Assembly (NCBI GenBank): GCA_005406025.1
Contig: BGZK01000101.1
Span: 372,001-436,000 of the forward strand
Direction of reading: 5' to 3'
DNA length: 64,000 nt
From: Eumeta japonica
Lineage: Eukaryota > Arthropoda > Insecta > Lepidoptera > Psychidae
The position numbers and the translations under genes are program-made. The notes below the pieces were generated by a model. That model did not search any database, was not told the DNA's origin, and saw only the letters and a list, made by a program, of their open reading frames with translations. Below, piece after piece: positions 22,600 to 34,120 of this stretch (within the stretch, counting starts at the first letter, position 1; each line of letters begins with the position of its first letter).

Positions 22600-23560
22600 G
22601 TAATTATTAAAGTCGATATTTTAAAATAATATGAAGTAACCTGTTAGCCGAACAGTCCAATCTCATGGGCTTTTTTCATTAGGATATTCAGACACGGTAT
22701 AATAGCCCTTGCCATATAGTTTTCTTTTAACGAAATATTTAAACTCATTGGTTTATATTTTGCATTTTTTCTATAAAAAAAATATATTTTTGTAAACGAC
22801 AGATGAATACAATTTGTACCGGTTTAAGGCGACGTAGCACTCGAGAAAAATATCGTAAATGGGACTTTACGTCAAAAACAGGAGTTACGAACGCGATGTT
22901 TGGCCAATGACGTTCGAGCGTTAACAGATGTACTTTATGCTCACAATGGCCTTAACGCTATTTTATGCATTCATAGGAGACGTCGACGTACAGGTGTCCG
23001 CCAGATAGCTCATCCGTTCCTAGTCCACACAAATACTCTTTCAGATTATGTAGACATTTATCCATGAATAAATTTAACAGTCTCGGTGAAGCTACATATC
23101 CCTGTCTGCTCATATTTTACTTTATTATTTTAAGTTTTTTTTTTTTTATTTAATTGTGTAGAGTAAATGAAGAATATGAAAAATTCTTACCCTCGACGAG
23201 GAATTTCTCTTGTAAATATAAATGCTTCTCCCAACTTCACTTTCAAAGATACTATGATTATTGATTCTTTCAAGCAATTTTATACGATATGTTGAATATT
23301 TTTTAAACTCATATATAGTTTCTATTAATATCCTAACGGTTCTATTTTTGTACTTTCTAGTATTTGTTCGTATTTTTCACAAATTACTGAAAAAATCATA
23401 TTTTTCGCATCGGTTACACATTGAAGTATTGAGTCGCCTTAAGTGTGATCGGTTGTACCTGAATAGTTGTCGTTCACGTGCCTAAGTCTTTTTCGGTTCA
23501 CTCCCAATAGAGAAGTCATCAGTTTGCTTCGCTCCAAATGATGGTTTCGTTTTGGTGCGT
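22600..23560. other. Non-coding, no gene seen
   Basis: No recognisable gene. Open frames such as 23261-23485 have AT-driven Phe/Leu/Ile composition. Confidence 0.45.
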
Positions 23561-23579
23561 CTCCTTTCCGACTTTCTGA

Positions 23580-24020
23580 GTGTACGGACACAACGAAAAT
23601 ATAAATATGTCATCAATCATTTTGATTAGATTTCACTCGAGAGACAGACAACGCACATACATACATACGATTAGACACGTTAACGGGAGATCGTTTAGCA
23701 AATCCCGACATACGCCAACTCGGCTCGTAGGGCGCTGCGAGTTAGCAAATAAACCGATTTGGAAACGTTTAAACAGCCACAAAGCTCCGCCCGCGACTCG
23801 TGAAATGTCATCAGCGTACAATAAACACACGTTCTCTGTTGACTTTTCCCTCGCGTCTGCTTATTTTATCGAGTGGGGCGTGTACCCGCACCTAATGACG
23901 AGTGTACATCGGTGTTCCTCTCGGTTTCGCGTCAACGGGCGGGATGATACTTTTTTTAGGGTTCCTCAACTCGAAAGTAAAGGTTATTTTCTTTGTCCGT
24001 CTGTCTGTCTCTTAAGACAT
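23580..24020. promoter_or_regulatory. Moderately GC-rich block ending in a dispersed repeat
   Basis: The stretch 23640-23945 is richer in GC than its surroundings and could be non-coding functional DNA. From about 23948 the text 'TTAGGGTTCCTCAACTCGAAAG ... CCGTCTGTCTGTCTC' belongs to a dispersed lepidopteran repeat. A 157-codon open frame crosses this border without change, which argues against it being a gene. Confidence 0.3.
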
Positions 24021-24059
24021 TATTTCTCAGTGATACTTCAAAGCTTAAACTGACATTAA

Positions 24060-25390
24060 TTTCAATTGATTAGGTCTATACTGTCCCATGAATCTGTAAA
24101 TTGCTGCAATCAAAAATAGAGCCTTTTCAATCGCGTGTTACACTCGCAAATAAATCGACGACTATAGAGAAGTTCTGGTTGAGGTAAAATCATAAAACTC
24201 GCTAATAATGCAAGTTTTAAATCATCAATAAAGAAAAAGTCTCATTAACTTTAATTGGTAATTGTATAACAAAAAACTACTATTAAAATTTGACAGTTTC
24301 ATTAGGAAATTGTGGTGCAGAGAGATTGTATGGGAAAATATATATATAGAATATAGGTTATTCAAATACAAATATAATATGTTTGAAAAAACAACACAAG
24401 AAAGGCAACGAAAATTTCGAAAATCCTGAACCGCTATTTCGCGCATATCAATACCAAAAGTAGACAAAAATCATAGAAACTTTCGATGCATAAACTATCT
24501 ACATACATAATACGGAATTCACAGGGTGCGAATCCTACTCGTACTTGTCTGGTATTTTGTTTATTATTATAAAACTTACCCTCCGACAAAAATAGACGCG
24601 TTTTTGTAGGTCGCGATAGTCGTCGGATTATATATGGTATGGTCAAAACTGCTCGATACGTGACTATGCGGAAAACGCGCCGAGTCGTCATAAGAACCAT
24701 CAAAATCACCAACATTCCGACATTGCATTCACCAAAATTGCGAAAACTTCTATTGATGGAACAGAAAAAAATTAATGGGAATTCACTTCGACTGATTTGA
24801 TCCCATGGGATGCGTTTCATATAGCGGTTATAATACCTATCAAACGAAAAAACTGCTTGTAAAAGTTGTTGTTGAACTTCATGTAAGCGAAGTCCACAAA
24901 GCGGGGCCCGTGGGATGCTTATACGAACTTTGGGATCCATCACCGCAGCCTGTTGAGTATTAGAAAGTTGAATTGTTATACAAAGAGGAGTAAAAATTTA
25001 GATCAATAATTTTCTTTCGTTGTCTTAAGTCATAACCTGGTAATACTTTGGTTTTTATTAATAAAAACGCTATGTTAGTAGCTAATAAGTCTGATTGGAA
25101 AGAATAAGACACATATGACATTCCTTTATCAACAAATATCTTCTTAATTCATTTCTTTTTTAATATGAATTATTTTTTAAATAAGCTGTAAAATAAGAAA
25201 GATGAATATAGTGAAGAAATATTTGTGAAAAAAGAAATTCTGGTTCTTTAAAGCTTTCAATAGTATGATATTTTCCAAATACGTATGTGAGCTAATGTAT
25301 AACCTTTCAAGTTGTGACTCGTTGTTGTAAGTAGACATTTCCTTTAACCCACAGCTCAAATGTACCCAATCATATTTTTTTATTTCCAAT
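24060..25390. other. Non-coding, repeat-derived in part
   Basis: Text at 24520-24550 of the type 'GGGTGCGAATCCTACTCGTACTTGTCTGG' resembles a dispersed lepidopteran repeat. A 169-codon reverse open frame (24434-24943) overlaps it and shows no recognisable domain. Confidence 0.4.
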
Positions 25391-25394
25391 TGCG

Positions 25395-25740
25395 GGGTTT
25401 AGAGATTAAGGCTCCCACGTCGGCTTATACGGATTGGGCCAAGGACGGTTGTCACCGACGTGGAAGTTCGGAGAGGAACTATATTGTCTGGTCAAGAGCC
25501 AAGCTCTCTGAAGTGAATGAAGTCTAGGCTCTATATTTTCCGCCGTTTTTACAAGTACGGTGACAATATAAATGAATAATTCGGAAATTTATTGCCAATT
25601 AAAACAAACTATAATTGATAATTTTTTTTAGCAAATCTAGCAAAATTTTAGATTTGTTAAAAAAAAATAATTGTTCAAAAAACTAAAATATCACGTATTT
25701 TATTATGTAGGACCTACATAATAAAAAGACGTGACTACGC
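25395..25740. repeat. Cluster of small inverted repeats beside an element
   Basis: Three hairpins lie in a row: CCCACGTCGG with its complement near 25408 and 25458; an AT-rich one around 25617-25672; and a near-perfect palindrome TTATTATGTAGG-A-CCTACATAATAA near 25699-25725. The unusual element at 25747 starts just after. Confidence 0.6.
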
Positions 25741-25746
25741 CCCGTA

Positions 25747-26945
25747 GGGTGTTTCAAAAAATCAAAAAAAATTTTTTTTTTCTTCTGGTATTGAAAAGTT
25801 GAAAGTACATAAAAAAACAAAAATTTTGCCACTAATTAGAGCCCTTAATATTTATATTAAGGTTTGTCTCTATTCATTTGTTTTTTTTCCATTTAAATAA
25901 CACAGGAAATTTTTTTTCTTATTTTTGAATTTTGATTACTTTAAACTGGTTCATTTGCTCGGTACCAAAACTTCAGGTCTTATAGGAAATTCAACGCTCT
26001 ACAAAAAAGACTTGAAGGTCAAAGCTCGTCAGAGCAACCGCTTCAAAGATATTCGCGATTAAAAATAATACTAATCAAAAATTTCACATTTTTTCTATTA
26101 AAACTTTAAAAAAATATCTTTTGTTATTTTTATTCTATATTTTATCTAAAATCACTTCAATTCCTTTAAATTGAAACTGTTATTTATTTTTTTTGCCAAT
26201 TAATTCAATACGTAACATGCAAAAAGCACGAATACGTAAATATAAAGATAAAAAAAATTCTATAAATAAATTTTGGGTTTTTCTATAACAAATTAATTTT
26301 ATTTTTCACTCAGTAACAAAAATTTCTTAAACAATTAATTCTTTATAATAAACAACAATATATACAAATTATAATAATTTTTTGTTGACTTTAAAATATT
26401 ACGGTGTCACAAAATTAGATTTATTACAATTCGGATATTGTTTTCTGTGCTCTGTGACTACTTGCAACAAATATTGGAGTTGTTCTTCATCTTTTGTTAA
26501 GCAACGATTATACTGTTCTATCAATGCCACACCACGTTCTGCTACATCATTTACAACTTGAAGCTTCTTAAAATACTCCAGGTTTTCTAAGAAATTTTGA
26601 TTCTCAGGCCAGAGACTAACATCTTCATCTAAGAAATCATATGATAAATCAAACAATTCAAACATCTTCACCGAACTCTTAGATACAAAGTCACTAAGAT
26701 CTTTATTTAATAAGACCTGAAGTTTTGGTACCGAGCAAATGAACCAGTTTAAAGTAATCAAAATTCAAAAATAAGAAAAAAAATTTCCTGTGTTATTTAA
26801 ATGGAAAAAAAACAAATGAATAGAGGCAAACCTTAATATCAATATTAAGGGCTCTAATTAGTGCCAAAATTTTTGTTTTTTTATGTACTTTCAACTTTTC
26901 AATACCAGAAGAAAAAAAAAATTTTTTTGTTTTTTTGAAACACCC
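25747..26945 (-). mobile_element. Unclassified 1.2-kb DNA element with arms of about 236 bp
   Basis: The outer ends are GGGTGTTTCAAAAAA on the left (25747) and the same read inward from 26945. The left arm (25747-25983) and right arm (26710-26945) match almost base for base; I saw only a few substitutions and some run-length differences in the A/T tracts. Such similarity implies recent origin or gene conversion. A single open frame on the minus strand starts in the right arm and ends at 26399. The remaining spacer (25984-26398) is AT-rich and non-coding. No target duplication could be read from the flanks (CCCGTA before, GGACTG after). The long arms, short body and truncated ORF suggest a non-autonomous derivative of a larger DNA transposon. 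Confidence 0.85.
26399..26761 (-). CDS. Uncharacterised transposon-borne protein (120 codons)
   Basis: An intact open frame with mixed, globular-type amino-acid composition, unlike the Lys/Asn/Ile shadows around it. The N-terminal 15-17 residues are encoded by the right arm of the element. The middle is acidic and aromatic (LFDLSYDFLDEDVSLWP). The C-terminal half holds VVNDVAERGVALIEQYN and DEEQLQYLLQVV, followed by a basic His/Arg/Lys tail. I have the impression of similar text in arthropod proteins of transposon origin, but cannot name the family with confidence. It is too short for a whole transposase, so it is probably the last exon or C-terminal part. A splice acceptor near the arm, rather than the Met at 26759-26761, may be the real start. 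Whether it is expressed is unknown. Confidence 0.55.
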   Translation of the reverse strand: MITLNWFICSVPKLQVLLNKDLSDFVSKSSVKMFELFDLSYDFLDEDVSLWPENQNFLENLEYFKKLQVVNDVAERGVALIEQYNRCLTKDEEQLQYLLQVVTEHRKQYPNCNKSNFVTP

Positions 26946-29160
26946 GGACTGTCTTAAAAAACAGAAAATAATGATTAAAGCTGTTCCCTCTGTCTACCCC
27001 GAAAGAGCTTGAATGAAAACCATGTCTATAGTAAAGTACACTATTTGAGTGTCAAGACGTGGGGTGATTAAGAAAAAAAAATCTTTTATATACATTATTT
27101 TGAGAAAAAGTGATGGCTCTGAGGTGAGATTATAAAATAACATTTTTAACTACCCGCATATCATTCAGCTCTCGGCACGTATCTTATCTCGGCTCTATCG
27201 TCAGGTTCTGAAAGACAATAATGGACAAAGTGCATTTTGGAACAATTCCAAAAAGCTCAAACACGCCTAGGATACGTCGTTCTATTATGGAATGCTAGTA
27301 TCTTATTTGATGCTCCATCATGGAATATATCTAAAAAATTCTAACAAGTTCAAATACAACTTGAAAAAGTTATTCTGTTATGTGATTTATTGATCTGGCT
27401 CCATCATAAGATCAGTCCATTGATATATATTACTGATATTGTCGTCAAAACTACACACAATTGCCAAGTTTCATAATGATAATAATTAGAAATATATGAA
27501 CTTCAGTCTCTAAGATTCCGTTACCTACATAAATAGATATAAGTTCAAAAAATTAAAAGTGTGTAAAAATGCAAATGATTTTGTAGTTTTATTTTGATCA
27601 TATTGCTTTGCGTATTTAGAAATAAAATTAAAGTAAAATGTAATAGTTTTAGACCGCAAACAGCTTAAATAGTGTAAATAATACAATGCGAAATCAAAAA
27701 ACCGAATAGTTTTATTTAATTGACTTCAAAAACCAAGGCGAGAAGATGCCCAATGATAGATTTGTAAGTATGTATTATAATTGTATTTTTTTTCGATACC
27801 CACCAATAATTCTTTATTTATTTGATAGGTCATTTAGATTCTCAAAATGATAGCATTATAAGCACGTATATCGCTCAAATGCGGAGTCAATTCATCAGTG
27901 TAACTGTGAATATCTGGTAAATGACATTCTATGAGATCGCTGGCAACGTCTTCCAACAATAATAAAAGAGTGTTGACGACAACTTTCCCTTAAGTTAAAT
28001 GTATGACTGTCAATTGCTCGGACGCCTCTTAAGCCAAGAAAGAGACAGTTAAACCTGGGAGGCTCTGTTGAAATATGCTATTAAGATATGTCGTTTCTCA
28101 ACTGCATATTTGGAGTTTAGTTCTGTTAGACATTCCTAAGCATTAAAAATATAGAAATTAAAAAAATAGTGAAAAATTATAAGTGGCTTCAACAAAAGGA
28201 TACATACAATAAAAAACCAAAATATTTTGTACGTATATTCCCTCAATCAAAAGAATACAGCGAACATAAATTCCCATTCGTTCGTTTAGAAGTTATTTAG
28301 AAAAACCACTACTTTGTTCATATTTTCTCTTCAATTCGAATAACCAATCAAATTAAATGACTGCTTTCAATGTTGCTTACAGTATATTCGACGTAGTTTT
28401 TTTAGCAATTCTTCGGTTTGTAAGTTTGAAAATTAAATGAAAAATCTTATTTTTAAATTATAATACAAAAATTTAAATTTGTAAATCGAAAACTGAAAAT
28501 CGAATTTTCAAAAGTGAGTTAAGCACTTTCAAATGCCTGCAGTATTAATTAAACTCAGTCGAAACATTCAAAATTATGGAGGACTTATGCGTATACGGTT
28601 ATGGTTAAGTGCCCAAAAAGCATTTCCTTCAAAACAGAAGTTAAAAATTATAGGACACTTACAATTGGCCAATTTCCTAACGAGTCGATGCCTTAGAAAG
28701 TCGTTAAATTGGGGTTAATACACTCGTTAGATGTCCCCAAAAAGCACTGAGCTAGCGCGGACAGCCGTATATCTTGTTTATATATGTCTAAATAAGTTTT
28801 TTAATGTAAAAAAACACTGCGAAAGAGTTTACCTCAATATAGGTAGATTAAACCCTAACATAATAGCATTATACAAACATTACACAAACACGCACGCACG
28901 CACACATGCATAGAGAAAGAGAGAGAGAGAGAGAGAGAGATAAATATATTATAACAACCTTAAAAGCTAAATAAATAGCTTCCCAAGATTAAATTGTTCA
29001 AAATTTTTAATTTTGATGTTCAAAAATGTAATTCTCTAAGCGCTCGTGTAAAATGAAAACCATGTAGGTATAATTTTACATAAGAGCACATACACATACA
29101 ATCAATAAATATTGTACGGCTTATAGATAATAATTAAAGATCGAAAGAGATCGAGAACAT
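26946..29160. other. Non-coding, no gene seen
   Basis: AT-rich. Only small and compositionally trivial open frames occur. A (GA)n microsatellite lies at 28914-28940. Confidence 0.5.
28914..28940. repeat. (GA)n microsatellite
   Basis: Mostly pure GA dinucleotides, preceded by a short ACGC-type run. Confidence 0.9.
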
Positions 29161-29179
29161 TTAATGCACAAACATAAAT

Positions 29180-29620
29180 ACATAATAGACATAGGCGGCC
29201 AGACGAGACCATCAATCTACTCAAGATATTTGCCGTCCCGACTATCCCATCCGACGCCATCCGGCGGTGTTTGCGCACGAGCCGTGTCCATCGGTTTCGA
29301 TTGGAACTATCTGAAAGGCGCGTCGAACGCGGCGCGCCGCCGCGGCTCTAGGGCGGGGGATTCGCCCTTGGAGCGCTTATTTCGAGAGAAACAAACGAGC
29401 CGAGTCGAGACAGCAAAATAAATAAAGGCGACAGGAACATTTGCATAGCGATCGCACGGAGCGGAGGGAACGAGGTCGGCGGGAAGGGGGAGGGCGAGGA
29501 CGAAGCGTTGAGCTCGATTCCGGCAACTCCTCCCATATACGGCAGCTGGCGATCTTCAGAAAGTCTGTTATTGACGGAGATTCATTGATTAAAGTGCCTA
29601 AATCTAAATTATGTACGGGC
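29180..29620. promoter_or_regulatory. GC/CpG-rich island, candidate promoter or enhancer
   Basis: One of the most GC-rich blocks in the window, with CG-dense text near 29310-29350 (GCGTCGAACGCGGCGCGCC) and a purine-rich GGAGGGxGxGGACG run near 29460-29510. Open frames exist in several phases on both strands, typical of GC-rich non-coding DNA. A transcription start is possible but no supporting element can be pointed to. Confidence 0.35.
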
Positions 29621-29712
29621 ACCTAGACTTTAAACTTTCTCTCCGGGATTGTACTAGTTGGTGATCGATTCGATCTAATCCCGGGGCCTCTTTACGCTGA
29701 TCAAAAAATTTT

Positions 29713-30890
29713 TGAAGTTATACTTCTTTAGGCGCGTTATGAAAAAATGATGAGAGTGAAATTTTAAGATTGTGTGACGCAAAATTAACAGATTGAAGCT
29801 GCCCGCTTAGAATTCGAATTTCGAATAATGAGAGAATTTATGTACATTTAATATAAGAAAATAAAAAATTATTTATTTAATTTTAAAATTTAAACTGAAC
29901 TTTATTGACTGTGTTGGCAGTACTTTGATACTCTATGGTAATCAGCGTCTGATGATGGAGCTGGAAGGTGGCCATAGGAACTCCGTAATTAAACGACGCA
30001 ACCCCATCGAGTTTGGGCTCGTTTGATTCCTCTTGACGAGTACTTTGATACTATATGGTAATCAGCGTCTGATAATGGAGCCAGAAGGTGGCCATAGGAA
30101 CTCCGTAATTAAACGACGCAACCCCATCGAGTTTGGGCTCGTTTGATTCCTCTTGACGAGTACTTTGATACTACATGGTAATCAGCGTCTGATGATGGAG
30201 CCAGAAGGTGGCCATAGGAACTCCGTAATTAAACGACGCAACCCATCGAGTTTGGGCTCGTTTGATTCGTCTTGACGAGTACTTTGATACTATATGGTAA
30301 TCAGCGTCTGATGATGGAGCTAGAAGGTGGCCATAGGAACTCCGTAATTAAACGACGCAACCCATCGAGTTTGGGCTCGTTTGATTCGTCTTGACGAGTA
30401 CTTTGATACTATATGGTAATCAGCGTCTGATGATGGAGCTGGAAGATGGCCATAGGAACTCCGTAATTAAACGACGCAACCCTATCGAGTTTTGGCTCGT
30501 TTGATTCGTCTTGACGAGTACTTTGATACTATATGGTAATCAGCGTCTGATGATGGAGCTAGAAGGTGGCCATAGGAACTCCGTAATTAAACGACGCAAC
30601 CCCATCGAGTTTGGGCTCGTTTGATTTGTCTTGACGAGTACTTTGATACTATATGGTAATCAGCGTCTGATGATGGAGCTGGAAGATGGCCATAGGAACT
30701 CCGTAATTAAACGACGCAACCCTATCGAGTTTGGGCTCGTTTGATTCGTCTTGACGAGTACTTTGATACTATATGGTAATCAGCGTCTGATGATGGAGCT
30801 AGAAGGTGGCCATAGGAACTCCGTAATTAAACGACGCAACCCCATCGAGTTTGGGCTCGTTTTTAATGATGCCAAAGAAGTATAACTTCT
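29713..30890. mobile_element. Non-autonomous element with inverted ends and internal minisatellite
   Basis: The left end reads TGAAGTTATACTTCTTTAGGC (29713-29733). The right end, read inward from 30890, reads AGAAGTTATACTTCTTTGGC. Each end is itself nearly palindromic. The 1.18 kb between them is mainly the 120-bp tandem array. The left sub-terminal part (29734-29918) is AT-rich single copy. No open frame for a transposase exists. Elements carrying internal tandem repeats between short ends are known in insects (for example Helitron-related and DINE-like families), but the canonical Helitron 3' end was not seen, so the class is open. Confidence 0.55.
29919..30862. repeat. Minisatellite, 120-bp unit, about 7.9 copies
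   Basis: Units begin TACTTTGATACT at 29921, 30041, 30161, 30280, 30399, 30519, 30639 and 30759, so the period is 119-120 bp. The units are highly similar. Diagnostic differences are GGAGC(C/T)(A/G)GAAG(G/A)TGG and CCC(C/-)ATC versus CCTATC. Units 5 and 7 share one set of variants and units 4, 6 and 8 another. There is no spacer/repeat alternation, so this is not a CRISPR array. Confidence 0.97.
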
Positions 30891-32480
30891 CAAGCGCGTA
30901 CTTATGTATTTTTACAATCTTTGTCCATTTCTTTCAATTTTTCCTTAAAAAGGCTTGTTAACACTACAGCATGATCTTTATAACCAAGATTATTTCAGTT
31001 TTCCGCGCTATCTGTGCGAAGCGAGCGTATATTCCTTAAGCATGCAGAAGTTTTACTTACCCACAAGATCTGTATAGAAATTGAACCCATATTCGATACT
31101 TCTACATCACATAATATTGTGCTCTTGATACCTTAGTAAAGACAACATGACCATATGACATGGTATGTCTCTTCCCGTTTGTCTGCACTGCCCAGAAATT
31201 CACTGGTTTCGTTCAGGCTCATGTCATGAAGCCTTTTACGTAACCAGTATGCCCTGTGAGAAGCTGCGGGGTTTCATAGTTTCGCTCAACTCAATCAAAA
31301 CTACGTTTAGTTAATACATCCGGGAAGTAGCGATACATTTCCTACTCCTTCACCTCCTCAATCCAGCCATATTTCTATCACTTTGTCGTCAACGCGCCTC
31401 CTAAAAGTCCCAACTCTGTTACTTGTCCAGTCCATTCTACCAGCAACGATAACGTCATTTCTTCAAAACGTGTCGTTCGTTTCACCCCATAAGGTCATGT
31501 AAGATGAATTGAATGTGTATTTATATTAATTCGAATTGAACCACTTATTTGGTACCTCAGCGAACACGTAATTCGACACCGCCCCCACCTGCACTGCACT
31601 ACCTCAATTCAAATTACAATTATGGGTAAACGAAACCCTGTTGAAAGTTATATTGGATTGAAATTAAAAATAAAAATCAAATAATCTAATATTTTTGTTT
31701 ACGAATAATAATGTCTTTTTACGAAAAACATAATAAAATCGGTACGGTAGAAATGTTGACACAAAAGACAATCCAATAATTTTAAATTTAAATATAATTT
31801 ATTCCTTTATGGAAGCTATCGTAGTAAGAAATTATCGTGCTTATTTTCTGAAGCTTTAAAAAAATAATTTAGAATTTGGATTTCGGCATCCAAAATTTCG
31901 AAACCAAACAAAGCCAAATTTATAATCGCAACTTAAAATATTACGAATATTACATGACTTTTTACAAATTAAATAAATAAAAGTATATATAAAAAAGTAG
32001 AAAATAAATATACTTTTGAAGGGTAAGTAACCGACTGCATTAAAATTACACGCATTATTATGTGAGTCGGTCATTAGATCGTTATTATTGAATACAGAAA
32101 ACTGGCGAAATCGTAAAAACTTGAACAGATTTTAGAATAATAATTTTCTATGTATTTATGTAACGATTTGTTGATGCTTTGAGTTTTTTCAAATTTAAAA
32201 AACGTGAGATTTGAAAGCTAAAAGAGAACACACAAATATAAAAGCTTTAGAACTTAAGCCGCGAGGTCTTAAATCTAAATGTACTTTTGTAAGCATACGT
32301 GTATTTACTATAGTAATATAGTAAAGTAATAAGAACAAGTCTATGAAAAAAATGTGGTCGAATTTTATATATATATATATTTATAAAATTACATCTACTT
32401 TTTTCCCTGAATCACTTAGAAAGTTGTACAGCGGTTCTATAAGGCATTCGCCTGAACAATTTCATCAGAATCGAAAAAAA
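30891..32480. other. Non-coding, no gene seen
   Basis: AT-rich to mixed composition. No coding signal or named repeat could be recognised. Text near 32425-32470 of the type 'GTTCTATAAGGCATTCGCCTGAACAATTTCATCAGAATC' resembles the edge of a dispersed repeat. Confidence 0.45.
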
Positions 32481-32489
32481 AAACGGAGT

Positions 32490-32940
32490 AATGAAATTGC
32501 GACAGGCCGACGGCCAACGGACGGAGTCTTTGAAACCGCACAGAGGTCCCGTTTTACGTCTTTCTGTGGACAAACAAAAAAAATATAGTTTTTTTTTTTT
32601 TCAAATCCGCCTTTGTATTCCAACATTAAGTTTACCCTCTTTAAAACATAACACACTCGCCCGCTGTTGAGGCGCCTTAGAGTAAACAGTCGCAGACGTT
32701 TGTTTTGTTTGTCCCGTGAAACGGGTCGTGGATATTTGTGTTACGTCAAGCGCGAAAAATGGATAAAGGGTCAAACGTGCGTCACGCGATATGACGCGGG
32801 GAGTTACCCGAACAGCCTCTTTATCCGGGAAACTAAGCGTACGAGAACGTGCTACAGCACGGGCCGGAGAAAAACGGTTCGTGTTTTATTTGGTCGCATT
32901 TTGTTGCGTAGCTATTAAGACTTGTTCATTAGCGAGATAT
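32490..32940. promoter_or_regulatory. GC/CpG-rich island, candidate regulatory DNA
   Basis: A GC-rich block between A- and T-runs. Two overlapping plus-strand frames (32667-32918 and 32791-32973) are open only because stops are rare here; neither has a recognisable domain. Confidence 0.3.
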
Positions 32941-34120
32941 CGGCAATGGGTAAACAGTTTTTTTTTTTTTTGAGGTACGACATGAAAGAAAATCTCATTC
33001 AAAGTTGTCAAAACATTTTTAGATAACTAGTCTAGTTGTAAATAATAGTACTTGCACCTTACGATAAATCTTGATGCTCATTACTCATTACTTAGTATTA
33101 GCTTAGTGGTTAAGAACGCCACTTTGACCGTCATTTCAACGAGTCTTTCGTACTCAATAAAACTTACAAAATATGTTGTACCCGTAAATTTTTTTCTTAA
33201 TTTGTCAACTAGCTAATATAATCCATTTCATTCTTAGGATTCTAAGACGGTATTATTTTGGCACACATAGCTTAGTATAGTCTATTGAAAAGATGATGGA
33301 CTCAATGCCAATGATCCAACGGCACCATAGTGTGTTTAATAGAAAATATAAACCCGTTTGGTATAACAGAGCACGTTATAACAAAGTTTTGGTATAACGA
33401 GTTCCATTTCCGTTTCTAACGTTTTAAATTTAAGAGGATAAAATTCTCTTTTTAAATATAAACCAAAATTAAAAATATGAATTTTTCCCAAAAGTTTTGC
33501 ATTGCGAGTTAACAAAAATGAGATTGGTTCTACGTATAATAATGATCTCACAATGTATTTATTATGACTAAAGGGTTTAAATCATAAAGTTGAATAAAAT
33601 CTTATTTCGTGTTATCTAGACACTCAACCTAATTAATTATATCTTAGGTTTTATCGAGTTCATTCTCAATGTATGGCAGAGAGTTCAAAAATATACGTGT
33701 AGTGCTTAAGCAATCACAAATTATTTAACAAAGTATCCACCTTAATTTACAGATTTATTCATAGGTACAAAACATCACTTATTACTTTTTACAAAAATAT
33801 CGAATTTAAGATATTTAATTGCAAATAAATATTTTTTTAAATCTATGTTCCTGTTCGTATTATAAGCATGCTTATTATTTTGAAGGAAATAAAAAACATT
33901 AAACATTAATCCATTGTTAAGTAGAAAAATATTCTATTTTATTACCTTTTTTATTTAATAAAATCGTGTAATCTATTAACACACAATCTCATTCACGAAT
34001 CGAGGAAAATATTAGATGTATTAAATGATAACAGATGGGAAGTGATTTATTTATCCTCCAGAAATATTATGTTTTTAATTTTCGTAGCATCCACAATAAA
34101 TTCTCTTCTGACGTGATTAT
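32941..34120. other. Non-coding, no gene seen
   Basis: AT-rich, without coding signal or recognisable repeat. Confidence 0.5.

Noticed and set aside
23580..24053. 157-codon forward open frame
   Set aside because: It runs without change from GC-richer DNA into a dispersed repeat (from about 23948), so it is probably chance openness.
24434..24943. 169-codon reverse-strand open frame, the second longest in the window
   Set aside because: No recognisable domain. Its second half overlaps text resembling a dispersed lepidopteran repeat, and composition does not change at the repeat border.
29377..29622. 81-codon Ser/Pro/Arg-rich reverse open frame
   Set aside because: A by-product of the GC-rich island, overlapping other equally open phases.
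29919..30862. Regular array resembling CRISPR spacing
   Set aside because: The whole 120-bp unit repeats with no variable spacers, and the DNA is eukaryotic.
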